The notes under the pieces were generated by a model, which worked only from the letters and a program-made list of their open reading frames with translations, was not told the origin of the DNA and searched no databases. This document shows, piece after piece, positions 9,814 through 26,800 of a stretch of DNA of 64,000 nt; position 1 is the stretch's first letter, and each line of letters opens with the position of its first letter. The DNA lies in NCBI GenBank assembly GCA_036873135.1, contig JAPTYO010000010.1:16800772-16864771 (forward strand), in the 5' to 3' direction. The translations under genes and the position numbers were made by a program. The stretch comes from Clarkia xantiana subsp. parviflora (lineage: Eukaryota > Streptophyta > Magnoliopsida > Myrtales > Onagraceae).

Positions 9814-12800
9814 ATGGCAAAAGCAGTGACACCAGATGCCATTTCCATCATCAGATCAAACCCAACTCCTGATTCATCAGACGACCTTCCCGAGATCATT
9901 GTACAAGTGCTCGATCTCAAGGCCACTGGAAATCGCAACCGTTTCATGTTAGTTTTCTTTCCTTCGACTTTCTGCTGCCGATGTGGGTTTTGTGCTTTCT
10001 ATTCCCGTGATTAGATGTGATTAGTTCTTTTGTGTATATTGTGGTATGGATCTGATAATCAGTTGAATGTTGGAACTAGTATATTGTGATTTCGTCGTTC
10101 GCCACTAAGACAAGGAAAGAATTATGGAAATGGCTCTTTGGCATCTGTATTTAGGTCAAAATGACGAGGTCTGGCTAAATAGTCCGAGGATACAATTCCA
10201 TCTAATCTAGTCGATTCTCTTTGAAAATGTTTGTAGTCCCGTGGATAGAAAGTTGTTGCTTTTAGTGTTTCTTTATTATTGTGAGTGGCCGGATTGTTAT
10301 TATGTAAAGGCAATGGATCAATATTCAATCTGCTCTTAAAAAAACCATAGTTGGTGTTGTTGTTCCAGTTTGGTATATTTTGTATGAGCTCATAAGATGT
10401 GTTTATATACAAACTCAGACAATTTTTTTTTTGGCTCGGTTATAAAAAGTCTGACTTGGCTAGAGGTTTTAGTCTATTATTATAAATGAAAAGTTAGGCT
10501 CATCCAAGATGATATTGATAAATGTTTAATTTAGGTGACAATGTGTCTGATTGGATAATATCCATATCTATAGATAAACTAGTAGATTTGAGTTTGGTAT
10601 TATTTGGATCTGTAGCAATTGTTGCTGTTTTCCAGAGTAGCATAATTGCTCTAACATTGTCTGGTGTTCTTCTTTTCTTTTCTTTTCTTTTCTTTTCACA
10701 CAGGTTCACAGCAAATGATGGCACAATGAAGTTGAAAGGGATGCTACCTGCAGATATACAACCTGAGATTCTTTCTGGAAACATTCAGAATCTTGGTCTA
10801 ATTAAAATTCTTGCTTATACACTGAATGACCTTCCTGGAAAACCAGAGAAGTAAGCACCCTCCCAACAAATTCTCTTCAGTTATTTGGTTACAAAGCCGG
10901 TTAGTTAGTTAATGAGTTCTTAATGGTAACTATTGCAGGTACCTGGTGGTTCTTAAGTGTGAGGCAATATCTCCATCACTTGAAATGGAGATCAAGAATG
11001 AGACATATCATCAGGAGGATGGTGGTATTGCAAAGAAGCTGAAGTTGGAGCATGATACTGAGGGAAAAAGTCACTCAAGCGGCTTGATTTTGAAGCCAAA
11101 GCAAGAAAATGATAAAAGTGAGGGAGCTGGAATAATTTTGAAGCCTAAGCAAGAAATGGTAACAAAGTCAGCAGCTCAAATTGTACATGAGCAACATAGG
11201 AAGTAAGTATTGTGCTTTGGTGTTATATACTTTAGATGTTTGCAATTTTTAGCAGAGCATATGATTAATGTCTATCCGCTTTCTGATTGTGTTTCAGCAT
11301 GGCTCCTGCTGCACGAATGGCCATGACAAGAAGAGTCCACCCTCTTGTGTCCTTGAATCCTTACCAAGGAAACTGGACAATAAAAGTTTGTGTCACCAGC
11401 AAAGGAACCATGCGTACCTACAGGAATGCTAGAGGTGAAGGCTGTGTATTCAATGTGGAGTTGACTGATGAAGATGTATGGACCTGAATTTTTCTGATTT
11501 GCAGTTTCTTACATCATCTTGGAAGTGAAACTTATGACAATTTTATCTTTACTTTGCAGGGAACACAAATACAAGCTACGATGTTTAATGAGGCTGCCAA
11601 GAAGTTCTATGACAAGCTTGAAATGGGAAAAGTCTATTACATATCTAAGGGCACTCTAAAGGTGGCCAATAAGCAGTTCAAGACGGTGCAGAATGATTAT
11701 GAACTGACGCTGAATCAGTATTCTGAAGTTGAAGAAGCCATGAATGAAGGAACTTTTGTTCCTGAAACAAAATTCAACTTTGTCTCGATTGACATGTTGG
11801 GCTCCTATGTCAATGGGAGGGATTTAGTCGGTAATGATACAATCTTAATATTCTACAAAACTGTACATGTCAAGTTTCTGAAAACAATATTTCTTAATAT
11901 ATATTTGATTTATTGGTTTAGATCTTGTTGGAGTGGTCCAAAATGTCTCACCTACAATGAGCATCCGAAGGAAGAGCAATAATGAGTGTATTCCAAAGAG
12001 AGATGTAACAGTTGCAGATGAGACGTAAGTTCTTCCTCAATTGTCATATACCAGGGAGCTCTTCATTGGTTTATTTTGATTCTGAAATTTATTATGATAT
12101 ATTCTGAATTACAGAAAGAAGACAGTTGTTGTTTCACTGTGGAATGAGCTTGCAACTACTGTTGGCCAAGAATTACTTGACAATGTTGATAAATCACCAA
12201 TAGTTGCATTCAAGTCCCTCAAAGTTGGAGACTTTCAGGGTAATGATAGTTACATCACATTTGGCTTTTTGGTTCTGATGTACATATACATTACATCTCA
12301 TGATTAATGTTGTCTATTATGATGTAATGTAGGTGTTTCTCTTAGCACACTCAGCAGAAGTGTAGCATTGGTGAATCCAGATATACCCGAGGCAAAGAAG
12401 CTGAGATCTTGGTGAGTTTATGCCTTGATATTATTTGTTTGCCCTTATGTCCGAGCGCAATTGTCTAAGTTATAAGCGGGTTCACTTTACAGGTTTGACA
12501 CAGAAGGCAAGGGCACTTCAATGGCCTCAGTTGGTGCTGGTGCAAGCTCCATGTCACCGGGAGGAGCCAGGAACATGTACTCTGATAGAGTTGAGATTTC
12601 TCATATCATCAATAATCCCAACATGGGTGAGGACAAGGTAATATGATGCATTTACTACCCGACTCCTGAGTAATATAGAGTGAGTATCTGAACTTGTTCT
12701 GAAATTTTCCCGTATTGTTGCTCTTCGAACAGCCTGCCTATGTCAACATTAGAGCATTTGTGAGCTTTATCAAGCCTGATCAAGCAATGTGGTACCGTGC

Positions 12801-13403
12801 TTGCAAAACTTGTAACAAGAAAGTAACAGAAGCCATAGGTTCTGGGTATTGGTGTGAAGGGTGTCAGAAAAATGAAGATACTTGCAGTCTAAGGTAGGTA
12901 ACAATATATATATATATAGAGAGAGAGAGCTTAATAAAATGGTCATCTCTGTATGTATTATGTATAAACACGATCCATTTGGTTAATTTACAGGTACATT
13001 ATGTCCCTGAAGATTACTGATGCAAGTGGTGATGCTTGGGTAAGTACATTCAACAATGAGGCAGAACACATTGTTGGGTGTGCTGCTGATGAGCTTGATC
13101 AACTCAAATCACAGGTACAAACCTATAAACAGAAATAATCACTTGAACACTTTTTAAGGTCTAACGTGGAGTTTGTTCATTCAATATAATGTTCAGGATT
13201 CTGTTGACAGTAGTAGTCCATATCAGACACAGTTGAAGCAAGCTACATGGGTTCCTCATGTGTTTCGAGTTAGCGTTGCACCTCATGAGTACAACAACGA
13301 AAGGAAGCAAAGGATTACTGTGAGGTCAGTTGCTGCGCTTGATTTTGCTGCTGAGTCAAGACATCTGCTTGAAGAGATAACCAAGTTGAAGGTTTCACAG
13401 TAG
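9814..13403 (+). CDS. RPA1: replication protein A 70-kDa DNA-binding subunit (RPA1/RPA70)
   Basis: Large subunit of the RPA heterotrimer, which binds single-stranded DNA in replication, repair and recombination in the nucleus. Twelve exons join in frame: 9814-9947, 10704-10850, 10939-11202, 11298-11475, 11560-11830, 11922-12024, 12115-12239, 12333-12411, 12493-12637, 12733-12893, 12994-13114, 13197-13403. They total 1935 bases, or 644 residues, and every intron is GT-AG. Visible parts are the N-terminal DBD-F (FTANDGTMKLKGML), a linker with two LKPKQE motifs, DBD-A and DBD-B (from RVHPLVSLNPYQ on; SPTMSIRRKSNNE), and DBD-C with a C4 zinc ribbon, CKTC-X13-CEGC, at about residues 506-526. Length and domains are normal for plant RPA70. 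Of the plant paralogues it looks most like RPA1B, supported by neighbouring GDPD, but paralogue assignment needs a tree. No defect is visible. Confidence 0.95.
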
Positions 13404-13437
13404 GGTTTGGGGGTGTAGTGTTTTTACTTTGCAGTAT

Positions 13438-13487
13438 CTTCTTATGTTGCCTGTGCATGTAACTTCTTATGTTGCCTGTGCATGTAA
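13438..13487 (+). repeat. 25-bp tandem duplication in RPA70 3' UTR
   Basis: CTTCTTATGTTGCCTGTGCA plus five more bases is repeated exactly twice, 35 bases after the stop codon. It probably lies in the 3' UTR and has no known role. Confidence 0.75.
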
Positions 13488-14004
13488 ATTGAGCTTATTT
13501 TAAGGATTGATCTCTATCATGTGATTTGATATCTATTAGTGAAAAAGAAAAGATACAAGAGTGAGGATAACGTGGTAAAAATTATCAAAAGGATTAAGAA
13601 CCTATTTACAGTTTTAAGTTTACCTCATATACAAATTACAGTCCCAAGTTTACCTCATATACCAATTTGGTATCTTAGGATAAAAATGTTAATCTGTCCA
13701 AGTTTTATTTTTGTTGCAATGATTTTTTTCATCCGAGTTTGCAGTTAATGAGATGTTTTTTTGTGCAAAGCCACCAATTTTGTCCACCTAAAAGAAACAA
13801 ATCTGAAAAAATGTAAAATTCCTACAGATCCTCCATTGTAGCTTGAAACAAGCTAGCTACTACTAGCATAGTCAATCATGCTCTCTTCCTTCAACCAGAA
13901 CAAAGTCAAAGAAGCCCAGTGGGAGCACTCACCGGTAAACATGAATTTAAGCTAGAGTTTCGGTATCAGAAAAGCAGACAGATCAATCGGACTGTAATAT
14001 ATAT

Positions 14005-14230
14005 AGATCTAAAGATTCCGGGACTTACAGTGGAGTAGCAGAGTAGTAGGCGACATGGGGGGCAATAATAGTGGCAGTCTTTTTCAACATCGACCACATG
14101 GAGTCGCGGTTCTGTTTGAAGGTTTGCAACATGCGAATACCCCGTTTATTGTCGGCACTCGTCGAAGCAGTGGTGAGAACTTGGACATCTTCGAAATTCG
14201 GCCAGTGTCCTTTTTACAATGTAAGCTTTC
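14005..14230 (-). pseudogene. unrecognised coding-like fragment inside the TIR element
   Basis: One minus-strand frame runs open for about 70 codons with ordinary protein composition. It includes GHWPNFEDVQVLTTASTSAD, then RMLQTFKQNRDSMWSMLKKT and IIAPHVAYYSATPL, ending at a possible splice donor (GTAAGT). Further on (about 13880-13950) another open minus-strand stretch contains GECSHWASLTLFWLKEESM, but no intron model of normal length joins them convincingly. I do not recognise the protein. It may be a captured host gene fragment, or a chance open frame. Confidence 0.3.
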
Positions 14231-14569
14231 ATAAACTCTAATTCTGTCTGGGTGTAGTTCTATAACTATTGATTACTACTCATTAAGATGAATTGAACCA
14301 CAATTCAGATAAAATTCTTTAATTTCAATTCAATTGGGGTAAGTTCAGTTCAGTTTAATTTAATTTATGTATTGTCTGTCCTTTTTACGTTGTTGAAAAA
14401 AAATGTATGAAGTATTACTGTTGTTTTTTTGTGTCTGAGATTTGTAAATTGTTTAAGAATGTATGTTGTCTAAGATTTGTAACTTGTTTAAGAATGTATT
14501 AAGTATTAATGTTTATTGGTTTCTGAAACTTGTAAAAGACAAATTGATATTTCCGTCATTTCAAGTTAG

Positions 14570-14890
14570 AACGTGATTTGGGCAAAAAAAAAAAGAAGCA
14601 CGTGACAAAAACTTTTATTTCGGGGGTAAATTTGAAATTTAAAATTTAATTGGGTCACGTGGTTTTGTCAAATTTAACTGTAAAATTTGACGTAGACACC
14701 TAAAAGTAACAAAAATAAATCTCGGGACGTGATTTGGGCAAAACAAAAATTTAGCACGTGACCGACACTTTTATTTTGGGGTAAATTTGAAATATAAAAT
14801 TTAATTGAGTCACTTGCTTCTGTCAAATTTAACTGTAAAATTTGACATAGAAACCTAAAAGAAACAAAAATAAAACTTGGGACAACTTAT
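14570..14890 (+). repeat. two tandem ~160-bp units
   Basis: The segment starting ACGTGATTTGGGCAAA, continuing through CAAATTTAACTGTAAAATTT and ending CCTAAAAGTAACAAAAATAA occurs twice in a row with about 10% divergence by eye. It forms the inner part of the right arm of the surrounding TIR element. Confidence 0.75.
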
Positions 14891-15098
14891 ATTAACTTTT
14901 TGATTCTGAGACACCAAATTAGCACATGAGATAAACTTGGGACCGAAACCTCTTAATCATTATTACAGGAAACATTCAAACTTCAAAGCAACTGGCCATT
15001 CTTTTCTACTCTAAAATTACTACTACTACTTAATCAACATTTTTTTGTTTTGATTTTTCATAAGAGATACTCTGCTGTGGCAAATGGTGGATTCAGGT

Positions 15099-16765
15099 TC
15101 ATGCTTTTCCATAGGAAGATACCATCATGCTAATTTTACGCAACAGATTTGCTGCTACCGCGTTCTTCTCATCATCTTCTTCGTGAGAACTCAACTCCTG
15201 GAAATTATGGAGGCTGCCAGTGAAATCTGTGAACAGTCCATCGACACCCATCTTGTTAATCCAAAACCGATATTCTTGATAAGGATCTTGATGGAAATCA
15301 AAGTGCAGGAACTCGTTCTCATTCCGGTATGTATATGGATGCACCTACATTCATTCAAATCATCTCAACATCAAAGAAACTATTAATCTTAGGGTCGGTA
15401 GATGAAGAAGAAAAACAATTTACCTGGAGGTCGCGTGCATGAGCTTTGGCAATGAGATCTGTAGGTGTTTGCATATAGTTTTTCAAAACCGGGATCACCG
15501 TGTCCTTCCAAGGACCGATTCCAACAACATAGTCCTTAATGAAGTCCAAATACTCATCCGAAGTAATTTCCCAATATGACTGCAAAACTCAATTCCAAAT
15601 ACAAACTTAATCTGTAAGATACATCTGCAAAATACATGTAAATGTACAATTGCAGTTTTGTTACCTGATTCGTGTCTTGAGTTGGGATGGTGATATCGTC
15701 GATCAAGAAGATTTTGGGAGAGTCGGTGAGATTTGATGCGTATATAAGGGATGTTGGAGCAAAAGACTGAATAAATACAGGTTGCTTCAACCAATCTTTT
15801 GACATGTATGAACCTTTGTAACCATATTTCTTAAGGGTCTCCACAAATATGTCTTCAAATCTCTTCCCATTTCCCCACTTCACCCGCTCGTTGATGAATA
15901 CTGGGTTCTTAATCTCGGGATAAATCCCGACAACTCTAGATGCATCCAGTGCAATTGCAATGTACTCCTCAAAGGTAATAATCTGAAACTTGTCTGATGA
16001 TTACAATGGCGGATCATATACAGTTCATAAAAATCCCAACTTTTTTTAATAGCCAAATCAAAATCCAAACTTTAAATTCAGTAAAATGAAACAGACCATT
16101 ATACTGTTGATCTCGAAATGGGTATCTCTGCTTCACCCGTAATGACTTTAGCTCCTTTAAGGTGAAATCAACTGCATGAATGCATATGAATAGCTAGCTC
16201 ATCACAATATTATGACTATTATCATGTGATTGATTAAAGCCAAATAATTTTGATACCGGGAAAGAAGCCTGTAGTATTAACATCCTGAACATTATAAGTT
16301 CTTTTACGATCAGCAAACTCTTTGTGAAGAGCAACATCGGTTGTGTCATCCAGTGTGACATCATGAAAGCATATTAGAACACCATCTTTGGTAGACAAGA
16401 TATCGGTTTCGATAAAATCTGCACCTTCTTCAATTGCTCTCTGCAATTAATGTCCAAATTAAATCATCATCACTCACCAAGGATCTAATGTAGTTAGTAG
16501 CTATAGATGCTAGATTCATGGATTAGCAAATATTACTGACCAAGTAAGCCGGAGCAGTTTCTTCAGGAATTTCCCCATTTGAGCCTCTATGTGCAATATT
16601 ATAAGGCCGAAAAGTCTGTAGAGGTCGCCTTTCGCCATTAGACACTTTACTGGGGAGCGGATAAAGAGGCCTTGCAGTTGCAGCACCACTGATCACTATC
16701 AACATCAAAAGGAATAGCAAAGAACCTGCTTGCAGAGAGCACAGATAGATTTTGCAGATGTTCAT
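15099..16765 (-). CDS. GDPD6: glycerophosphodiester phosphodiesterase, GDPD5/GDPD6 type
   Basis: Hydrolyses glycerophosphodiesters to glycerol-3-phosphate and an alcohol, a step in membrane-lipid phosphate recycling. Six exons, written 5' to 3' on the minus strand: 16765-16541, 16440-16257, 16171-16097, 15993-15665, 15579-15424, 15344-15099. They total 1215 bases (404 residues), all GT-AG and in phase. The N terminus from Met 16765 has a hydrophobic run (LLFLLMLIVISGAATA) suited to a secretory signal; Met 16786 and Met 16822 are alternative starts. The GDPD barrel shows NIAHRGSNGEIPEET (substrate and metal residues), FIETDI, the catalytic His in ICFHDVTLDDTT, and IYPEIKNP. The C-terminal block VDGLFTDFTGSLHNFQE is typical of this clade. 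It is convergent with RPA70. The symbol is by similarity and position; GDPD5 is the alternative. Confidence 0.93.
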
Positions 16766-16822
16766 TAACCAGAAATCCACATTCATTTGATTGAAAGAAC
16801 ACGATGCACCAACAGGTTGCAA

Positions 16823-18028
16823 AATTCGAAACCGTTTTCATACACACCGGAAAAGGTAGATTAGTTTGATCTTGTATAATTAGTTGGCATGCATGTTCTT
16901 GTTAATTCATTCCAGTAATACCGAGTTCTATTGGTTCCTGACAAATGGCTAAGATAGGAAATCCAGACCCCATATAATAACCAACAAATACCCAGGAATA
17001 AAAAACTTAGCATTCAATACCCAGAAAAAAAAAAAGTTAAAAGAATTATAGGTCATGTTGCTAATTTTGTTCAGGTTTAAAATCTTGATACTATGGTGGC
17101 CCAACTATCAGGCTTGTTGATTTACACTTTTTTTCTCTAAAAATTTATGAAACAAATACAATGTTTTTAAGTATCTAATAAGCCTAAACTATGAGCAACA
17201 ACATGATACTTTGTAAAAGTCGAGAATGTGTTTTTTTTGCTTAAAACACCAATTTTAGGGCACAAAAAAGTGAAAAGCAACAAATTTGATTATTGATACA
17301 ACGAAGATAGACATTTTAAATCTGGAACAGAGATTAAAAATATGACATGTATTTGTGACTGTTTTGGATCTTAATCCAGAAAAAATATTAAAGTGAACCC
17401 AGAATTATCCAGTGTTGAACCCAGAATCTTAAATTTGTATTCTTAACACGGAGCTGATACATCCTCAACAACTAAGAAAATTGCTTCTTTTTCAATATAT
17501 ACATAACATGGAACCAAAACGATTGACTATAAACACCATTCCAATACTCGAGGAGACAAAAATCAAAGACACCCAGAAAAAGAAACAAATCGACGCATTA
17601 ATTAAAAAGTTTGATCCTTTTCGTAAAAAGTTGAATGATTACAATAACTTACAGGAGGAAGAACCCATCATTGTTAAGTTCTTGAACCCTTCTGGTAATC
17701 TTCTCCTGTGTCGAGAGTGATTGCGGATTATTATGGGACTGTAGAGGGAGGGAGAGAGAGTTAAATCATAAATGCGATCAAATTCAATTCAAGGATTTGG
17801 TTTCTACTAGCTAGTCAAATGTTTTCCAATCATAATCATCGACAATTTTACACTCCGCCCAAAGCGGAGAATATCCTATAGGATCGCCTAGGATGTAACA
17901 ACCACATAGCGGTGATTTTAGTAAGATGACAGACAGCTCGATAGGATGAGACCTTTTGCGAGAAATAGACGGAGACAGACACACGAGCTTTGACTTTGTA
18001 AGAGCATTTATATGGTCAGTAATGGGAG
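16823..18028. other. intergenic, 5' of GDPD up to the Mutator-like element
   Basis: AT-rich with no recognisable domain. It should include the GDPD promoter (minus strand), but I see no diagnostic motif. A small plus-strand frame at 17508-17720 is listed separately. Confidence 0.4.
17508..17720 (+). CDS. small open frame, 70 residues, unconfirmed
   Basis: Starts at ATG 17508 and encodes a lysine-rich, charged peptide (MEPKRLTINTIPILEETKIK, then KKKQIDALIKKFDPFRKKL). A purine-rich GAGAG tract follows the stop. I recognise no domain and the codon use is AT-biased like its surroundings. It may be a small gene, the last exon of something lost, or chance. Confidence 0.2.
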   Translation: MEPKRLTINTIPILEETKIKDTQKKKQIDALIKKFDPFRKKLNDYNNLQEEEPIIVKFLNPSGNLLLCRE

Positions 18029-18109
18029 TTTTTGACCAAAATAAGTCTACATGCAGAACCAAACCCAAATATAGGTTTAAAAAAAAAAAAAAAAATTCAA
18101 ATTTGGGTC

Positions 18110-18237
18110 TGGCCGGGTCGGGGGACCCGGCCAAGGGACATTGGATTCCCTTGGTAATAACCAAGGGAATCTGGCCAGCCAGCAAGGGGTCCCTTGCTGG
18201 CTGATTTGACCGGTCACGGACCGGTCTGATTGACCAG

Positions 18238-18240
<3 letters not shown>
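18110..18240. repeat. chain of four palindromes in the left TIR
   Basis: Consecutive short inverted repeats: TGGCCGGGTC with GACCCGGCCA (18110-18133); GATTCCCTTGG with CCAAGGGAATC around a 6-base loop (18144-18171); CAGCCAGCAAGGG with CCCTTGCTGGCTG (18176-18203); then TGACCGGTCA and GGACCGGTC palindromes (18207-18226). The same chain is present in the right TIR (28580-28815), with extra GACCGGTC units and a duplicated first stem. Such motifs are candidate transposase-binding sites or RNA hairpins in read-through transcripts. No function is shown. Confidence 0.8.
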
Positions 18241-18274
<34 letters not shown>

Positions 18275-18325
18275 CAAACAGATTCGAATTTTTTTTTTTT
18301 TTTTTTTAAATCATTCTTTCTTTCT

Positions 18326-18335
18326 CTATATATAC
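18326..18335 (+). promoter_or_regulatory. TATA box of the left TIR, driving the PMD gene
   Basis: CTATATATAC lies about 105 bases before the ATG at 18440, with a CT/AC-rich leader between. The same box occurs in the right TIR in mirror orientation, so each TIR has an inward-facing promoter. Confidence 0.65.
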
Positions 18336-18439
18336 ACATACAACCCACCACTATCTAACTTCATACCTCATACAATTCACTACTCTCTAACAATTTCCTA
18401 CTCTCTTACATTCAAAAATGGCCATTTTTCATCTACTCA

Positions 18440-23322
<4,883 letters not shown>

Positions 23323-23869
23323 AATATTATGATTTCCTCCTTTCGAATGTAATATGTATTAATAAGTTAAGACTATTCGTAACATTTATTTACTCAAATT
23401 TTTTGTTCGTTTCTAAAATTCGAAATGCTCCAAAAAAAACTTCATAAAGTATGTGACCGTAAAAACGTAAAATTAGAGTAATTCGTATAAATTCTATGAT
23501 ACTTTTATTCCGTCACCGTTTGCACCGTTGGGTTTCTATATACAGTTAGAACTCGTAGTTAAAAAATCATATGTTTTGAAGGAGGTACCAAAAAATGAAA
23601 TTTGGCCAAATTAGAGCGTTTTAGGGGGGTCAAACAGCATTATGGAGTGAAAACCCAAAAATTCGAATTTCTTAAAAAAAATTAAGAAAATTATAGAATG
23701 TTAATTACGTTACAAAATGCTTAAGTTTCAAGTTTCGTTGCGTTTGGAGTTGTAGATAATCGGCAATCATCCGTCAAAGTTCATACAATTCAACTTTTAC
23801 AGTTCAAATAACACAACAGACATTACAATAGAAATAGTACATAAGAACAAGTACGATACATACATAAAA
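23323..23869. other. spacer between the convergent MULE genes
   Basis: 547 AT-rich bases between the PMD stop and the transposase stop, presumably holding both 3' UTRs. No coding frame or clear terminator seen. Confidence 0.5.
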
Positions 23870-26800
23870 TCAAGACCCAGATGATGATGCTCCTGATTTA
23901 AGTGGACACGTTGTCCTATTGTGCCCTTCCTGCCTACAAATCTTGCATTTTTTCTTCGCTCCAGGTTGACGCTCGTCCATCTCGTTATGAATCCTTGTTT
24001 TCCTCCGCCCCCGTCCGGATATTAGCATATTAGGATCAACAACAACAGTTGGACCCGTCCACGCCGGCCATTCAATTAATGGACCCAAAGGTTGAAAACC
24101 ATGGCGGTACGTTTTCCTGTATTTGTTTATCCTAAAGTAACGGTCAACACCTTCGATATAGCTTGTATTCGCTGCACGGTAGGCGCACATCGCGTGCTTG
24201 CAAGGTCGCCCGAACACAATCCATTCATTGCACGTACAATGCTTATCTTCGAGCTCGACGATATACGTGCTTCCAGTACGGGAGCAGACTTCATATCTTG
24301 CTCTGTTTACTCCGTATGCGTACTTCGTTGCAGTAAATTCCTTCGAAGCCTCTTCTGCCGTGTTTAGAAGGTCTCTTATATGTTTAAGAAATTTGTGATT
24401 CTGAGAAATTTGACGTTCGACCTTCTCGGTTCGCTCCGTCCAGTAAGCATTCATCTTCTTGAATGATTTCAGAAGAATAGCAGTAACTGGTAACCCCCTC
24501 GCTTCCTTCAACACAGCATTGAACACCTCCGCCTGATTTGTTGTCATATTCCCGTATCGGAGACCATCATCATGAGCTCTACTCCACGCGCTAAACATTC
24601 CACATCCATCCATGAAGCGTTGGTACTTTCCGTTTTCAGCATTGTACCACTGATGGTACTCTCGTTCAAATACATGTTTGTTTGAAGTCCACACCAGATG
24701 GCCGAATGCTTTCTTCAGTTCGACATTCTTGAAATGTGTATTGAAGTTGCTCAACAAATGTCGAGCACAATACCTGTGAGAACCAACTCCCTCTGGAAAC
24801 CACTGCCTGACAGCTTTAAGAATACTAACGTGTCGATCCGACATAATACATACAGGGCGCTTATCCTTTGTCACATGCGTCCGGAGACGCTGTAAGAACC
24901 AACTCCATGTATCATCACTCTCTTTGTCGCACAAACAAAATGCCAATGGAACGATTTGGTTATCGACATCGTACGCAACTGCCACGAGAAGTTTACCGGT
25001 ATACTTCCCATACAGATGTGTGCCATCGATGCTAATCAAAGGTCGACAATGTCGAAACCCCTTAATAGATGGCCCAAATGCCCAAAACCATTTATCGAAA
25101 GTAGCAATCTCACCAAATTGACGCTTCCACGTGTAGTCAAATACCGTGACCGGATTATAATGCGCAATTGCCGTCATGAGTCGTGGGAAACGTCCAAACG
25201 CCGACTCGTGAGTGCCTTAAAGATCATCCATGCCTTGCTTCTTTGTGTACCATATCTTACGGTAACTTGGCATCTCCCTCCATTTGTTTCTTACAATTTT
25301 TTGCAAGTCAGCGATCTTTATCTTGTGATTATCTTTTACGTGATCATAAATACAATCGTAGATAATCTTGTTATCTAGATTGCTATTCTGGGTGATCATC
25401 TTTTCATTCACACATGAGTGGGGAGGGCCTAACGACTGTATCGTCCATCTACCAAGTATCTTCTTCGTTGCATATAGAAACCACGAACACTCATTGTTCT
25501 AGCATACGAATCGGATCTTAGTAGTACTAGATGTAGGAGTTCTGCATTCTCGGGCATTCTTGATGTGCCAACCTTTAACAGCCCGTTGGAGTTCTTCTTT
25601 GATGTTGTACTTTTTTCCAACTTCGAACTCGTTCACATCATATGATGCATAATCGTCTTGAACACTCCAATCATTGGACTGCAGTTGTTCCTCCAAGTCT
25701 CCCTCATTCCAATCTTCCGGGCAATAGTATTCTAGCTCTTCGTCATTGGCCTCATCGTCATTGGCCTCATCGTCAACCGCAGCCAAAACAGCTTCGAGTT
25801 CTCCTAAATCCACGATTTCTTCATCTACCCCAACCGGCACTCCAGCATTACCGCATTCTCCTTCTTGGACAGTGTTGCTGCATTCACCATCCGTAGGATC
25901 CCCCCCTAATAATCCAAGACGCGACATATGCTCTACTGGGTCATAATCTGCTGGATCATACAACCTCCGTTCAATGTACACCTCTTCAAATGAGTGGACA
26001 TCGTCATCTTCGTCCCCTATAGGCCTGGGTAGGACAAACACTTCTACCCAGTCGGTAGGAGTGTCCATCAGAAGGCACTGCCACCACTCTTGACTATCTA
26101 TTTGGACAAACAGTCCTTCATCGTTTACGCACCAAAGCGCTGGTATTTCAATACCAGTAACATTTGATGCAAACAACTTTGCGTCACGAAAGGTGATGTC
26201 ACGTTCAATTGGGAACTCGGCCATTATACCATCCATGTACTCAACCCTATAACCCCCAAGGTGAACCCATCCGCCATATCGAAACCGTATGGTAAACACA
26301 TCCGAGTTAACGATTCCCTAATGTTGATGAAATGTGCATCCACAAAATAGTTAAATCGATATAATAATAAAAAGAAGTAGTATAATTTAAAATATTACTT
26401 TCATATCTCCATGTATAGTTTTAAAAACTATCGTTGAATAAAAATACGTTACATGTTGTCTTACTTTGAAAAAAAAAATATATAATAATGTTGATATTTA
26501 TAGCATTCTCATCTACGTACGCAAAAAAAAAAAATTATTATAATTTCAAAATATTTGTTTCATATATTTATGTATACTTGTAAAAATTATCATTGACAAG
26601 AATAATTATGTTAAATGTTGTCTTATTTTGAAAAATAAAACACATAATAATGTTAATACTTATAGTATTCTAATCTACGTACGCAAAAATAAAAAGAATC
26701 AGTGTAATTTAAAATATTAGTTTCATATCTACATGTATAGTTTTAAAAACTATCGTTGAACAATATTATGTTACATGTTGTCTTACTTTGAAAAAAAAAC

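Larger units (their letters stand above)
13585..14968. mobile_element. TIR transposon with possible captured gene fragment
   Basis: The left end (GATTAAGAACC, then AGTCCCAAGTTTACCTCATA, then CCAATTTGGTATCTTAGGAT) is matched in inverted orientation by the right end around 14880-14965 (ATCCTGAGACACCAAATTAG-like, then TGAGATAAACTTGGGACCGA, then CCTCTTAATC). The arms are imperfect and no target duplication is clear. Next to the right arm lies a ~165-base tandem duplication. The interior holds GC-balanced, protein-like sequence at 14005-14230 unlike the AT-rich arms. This is the layout of Pack-type non-autonomous elements that carry host gene pieces. The exact ends are uncertain. Confidence 0.5.

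Noticed and set aside
24092..25378. Plus-strand frames of 60-140 residues across the transposase
   Set aside because: Antisense shadows of the conserved minus-strand transposase frame.
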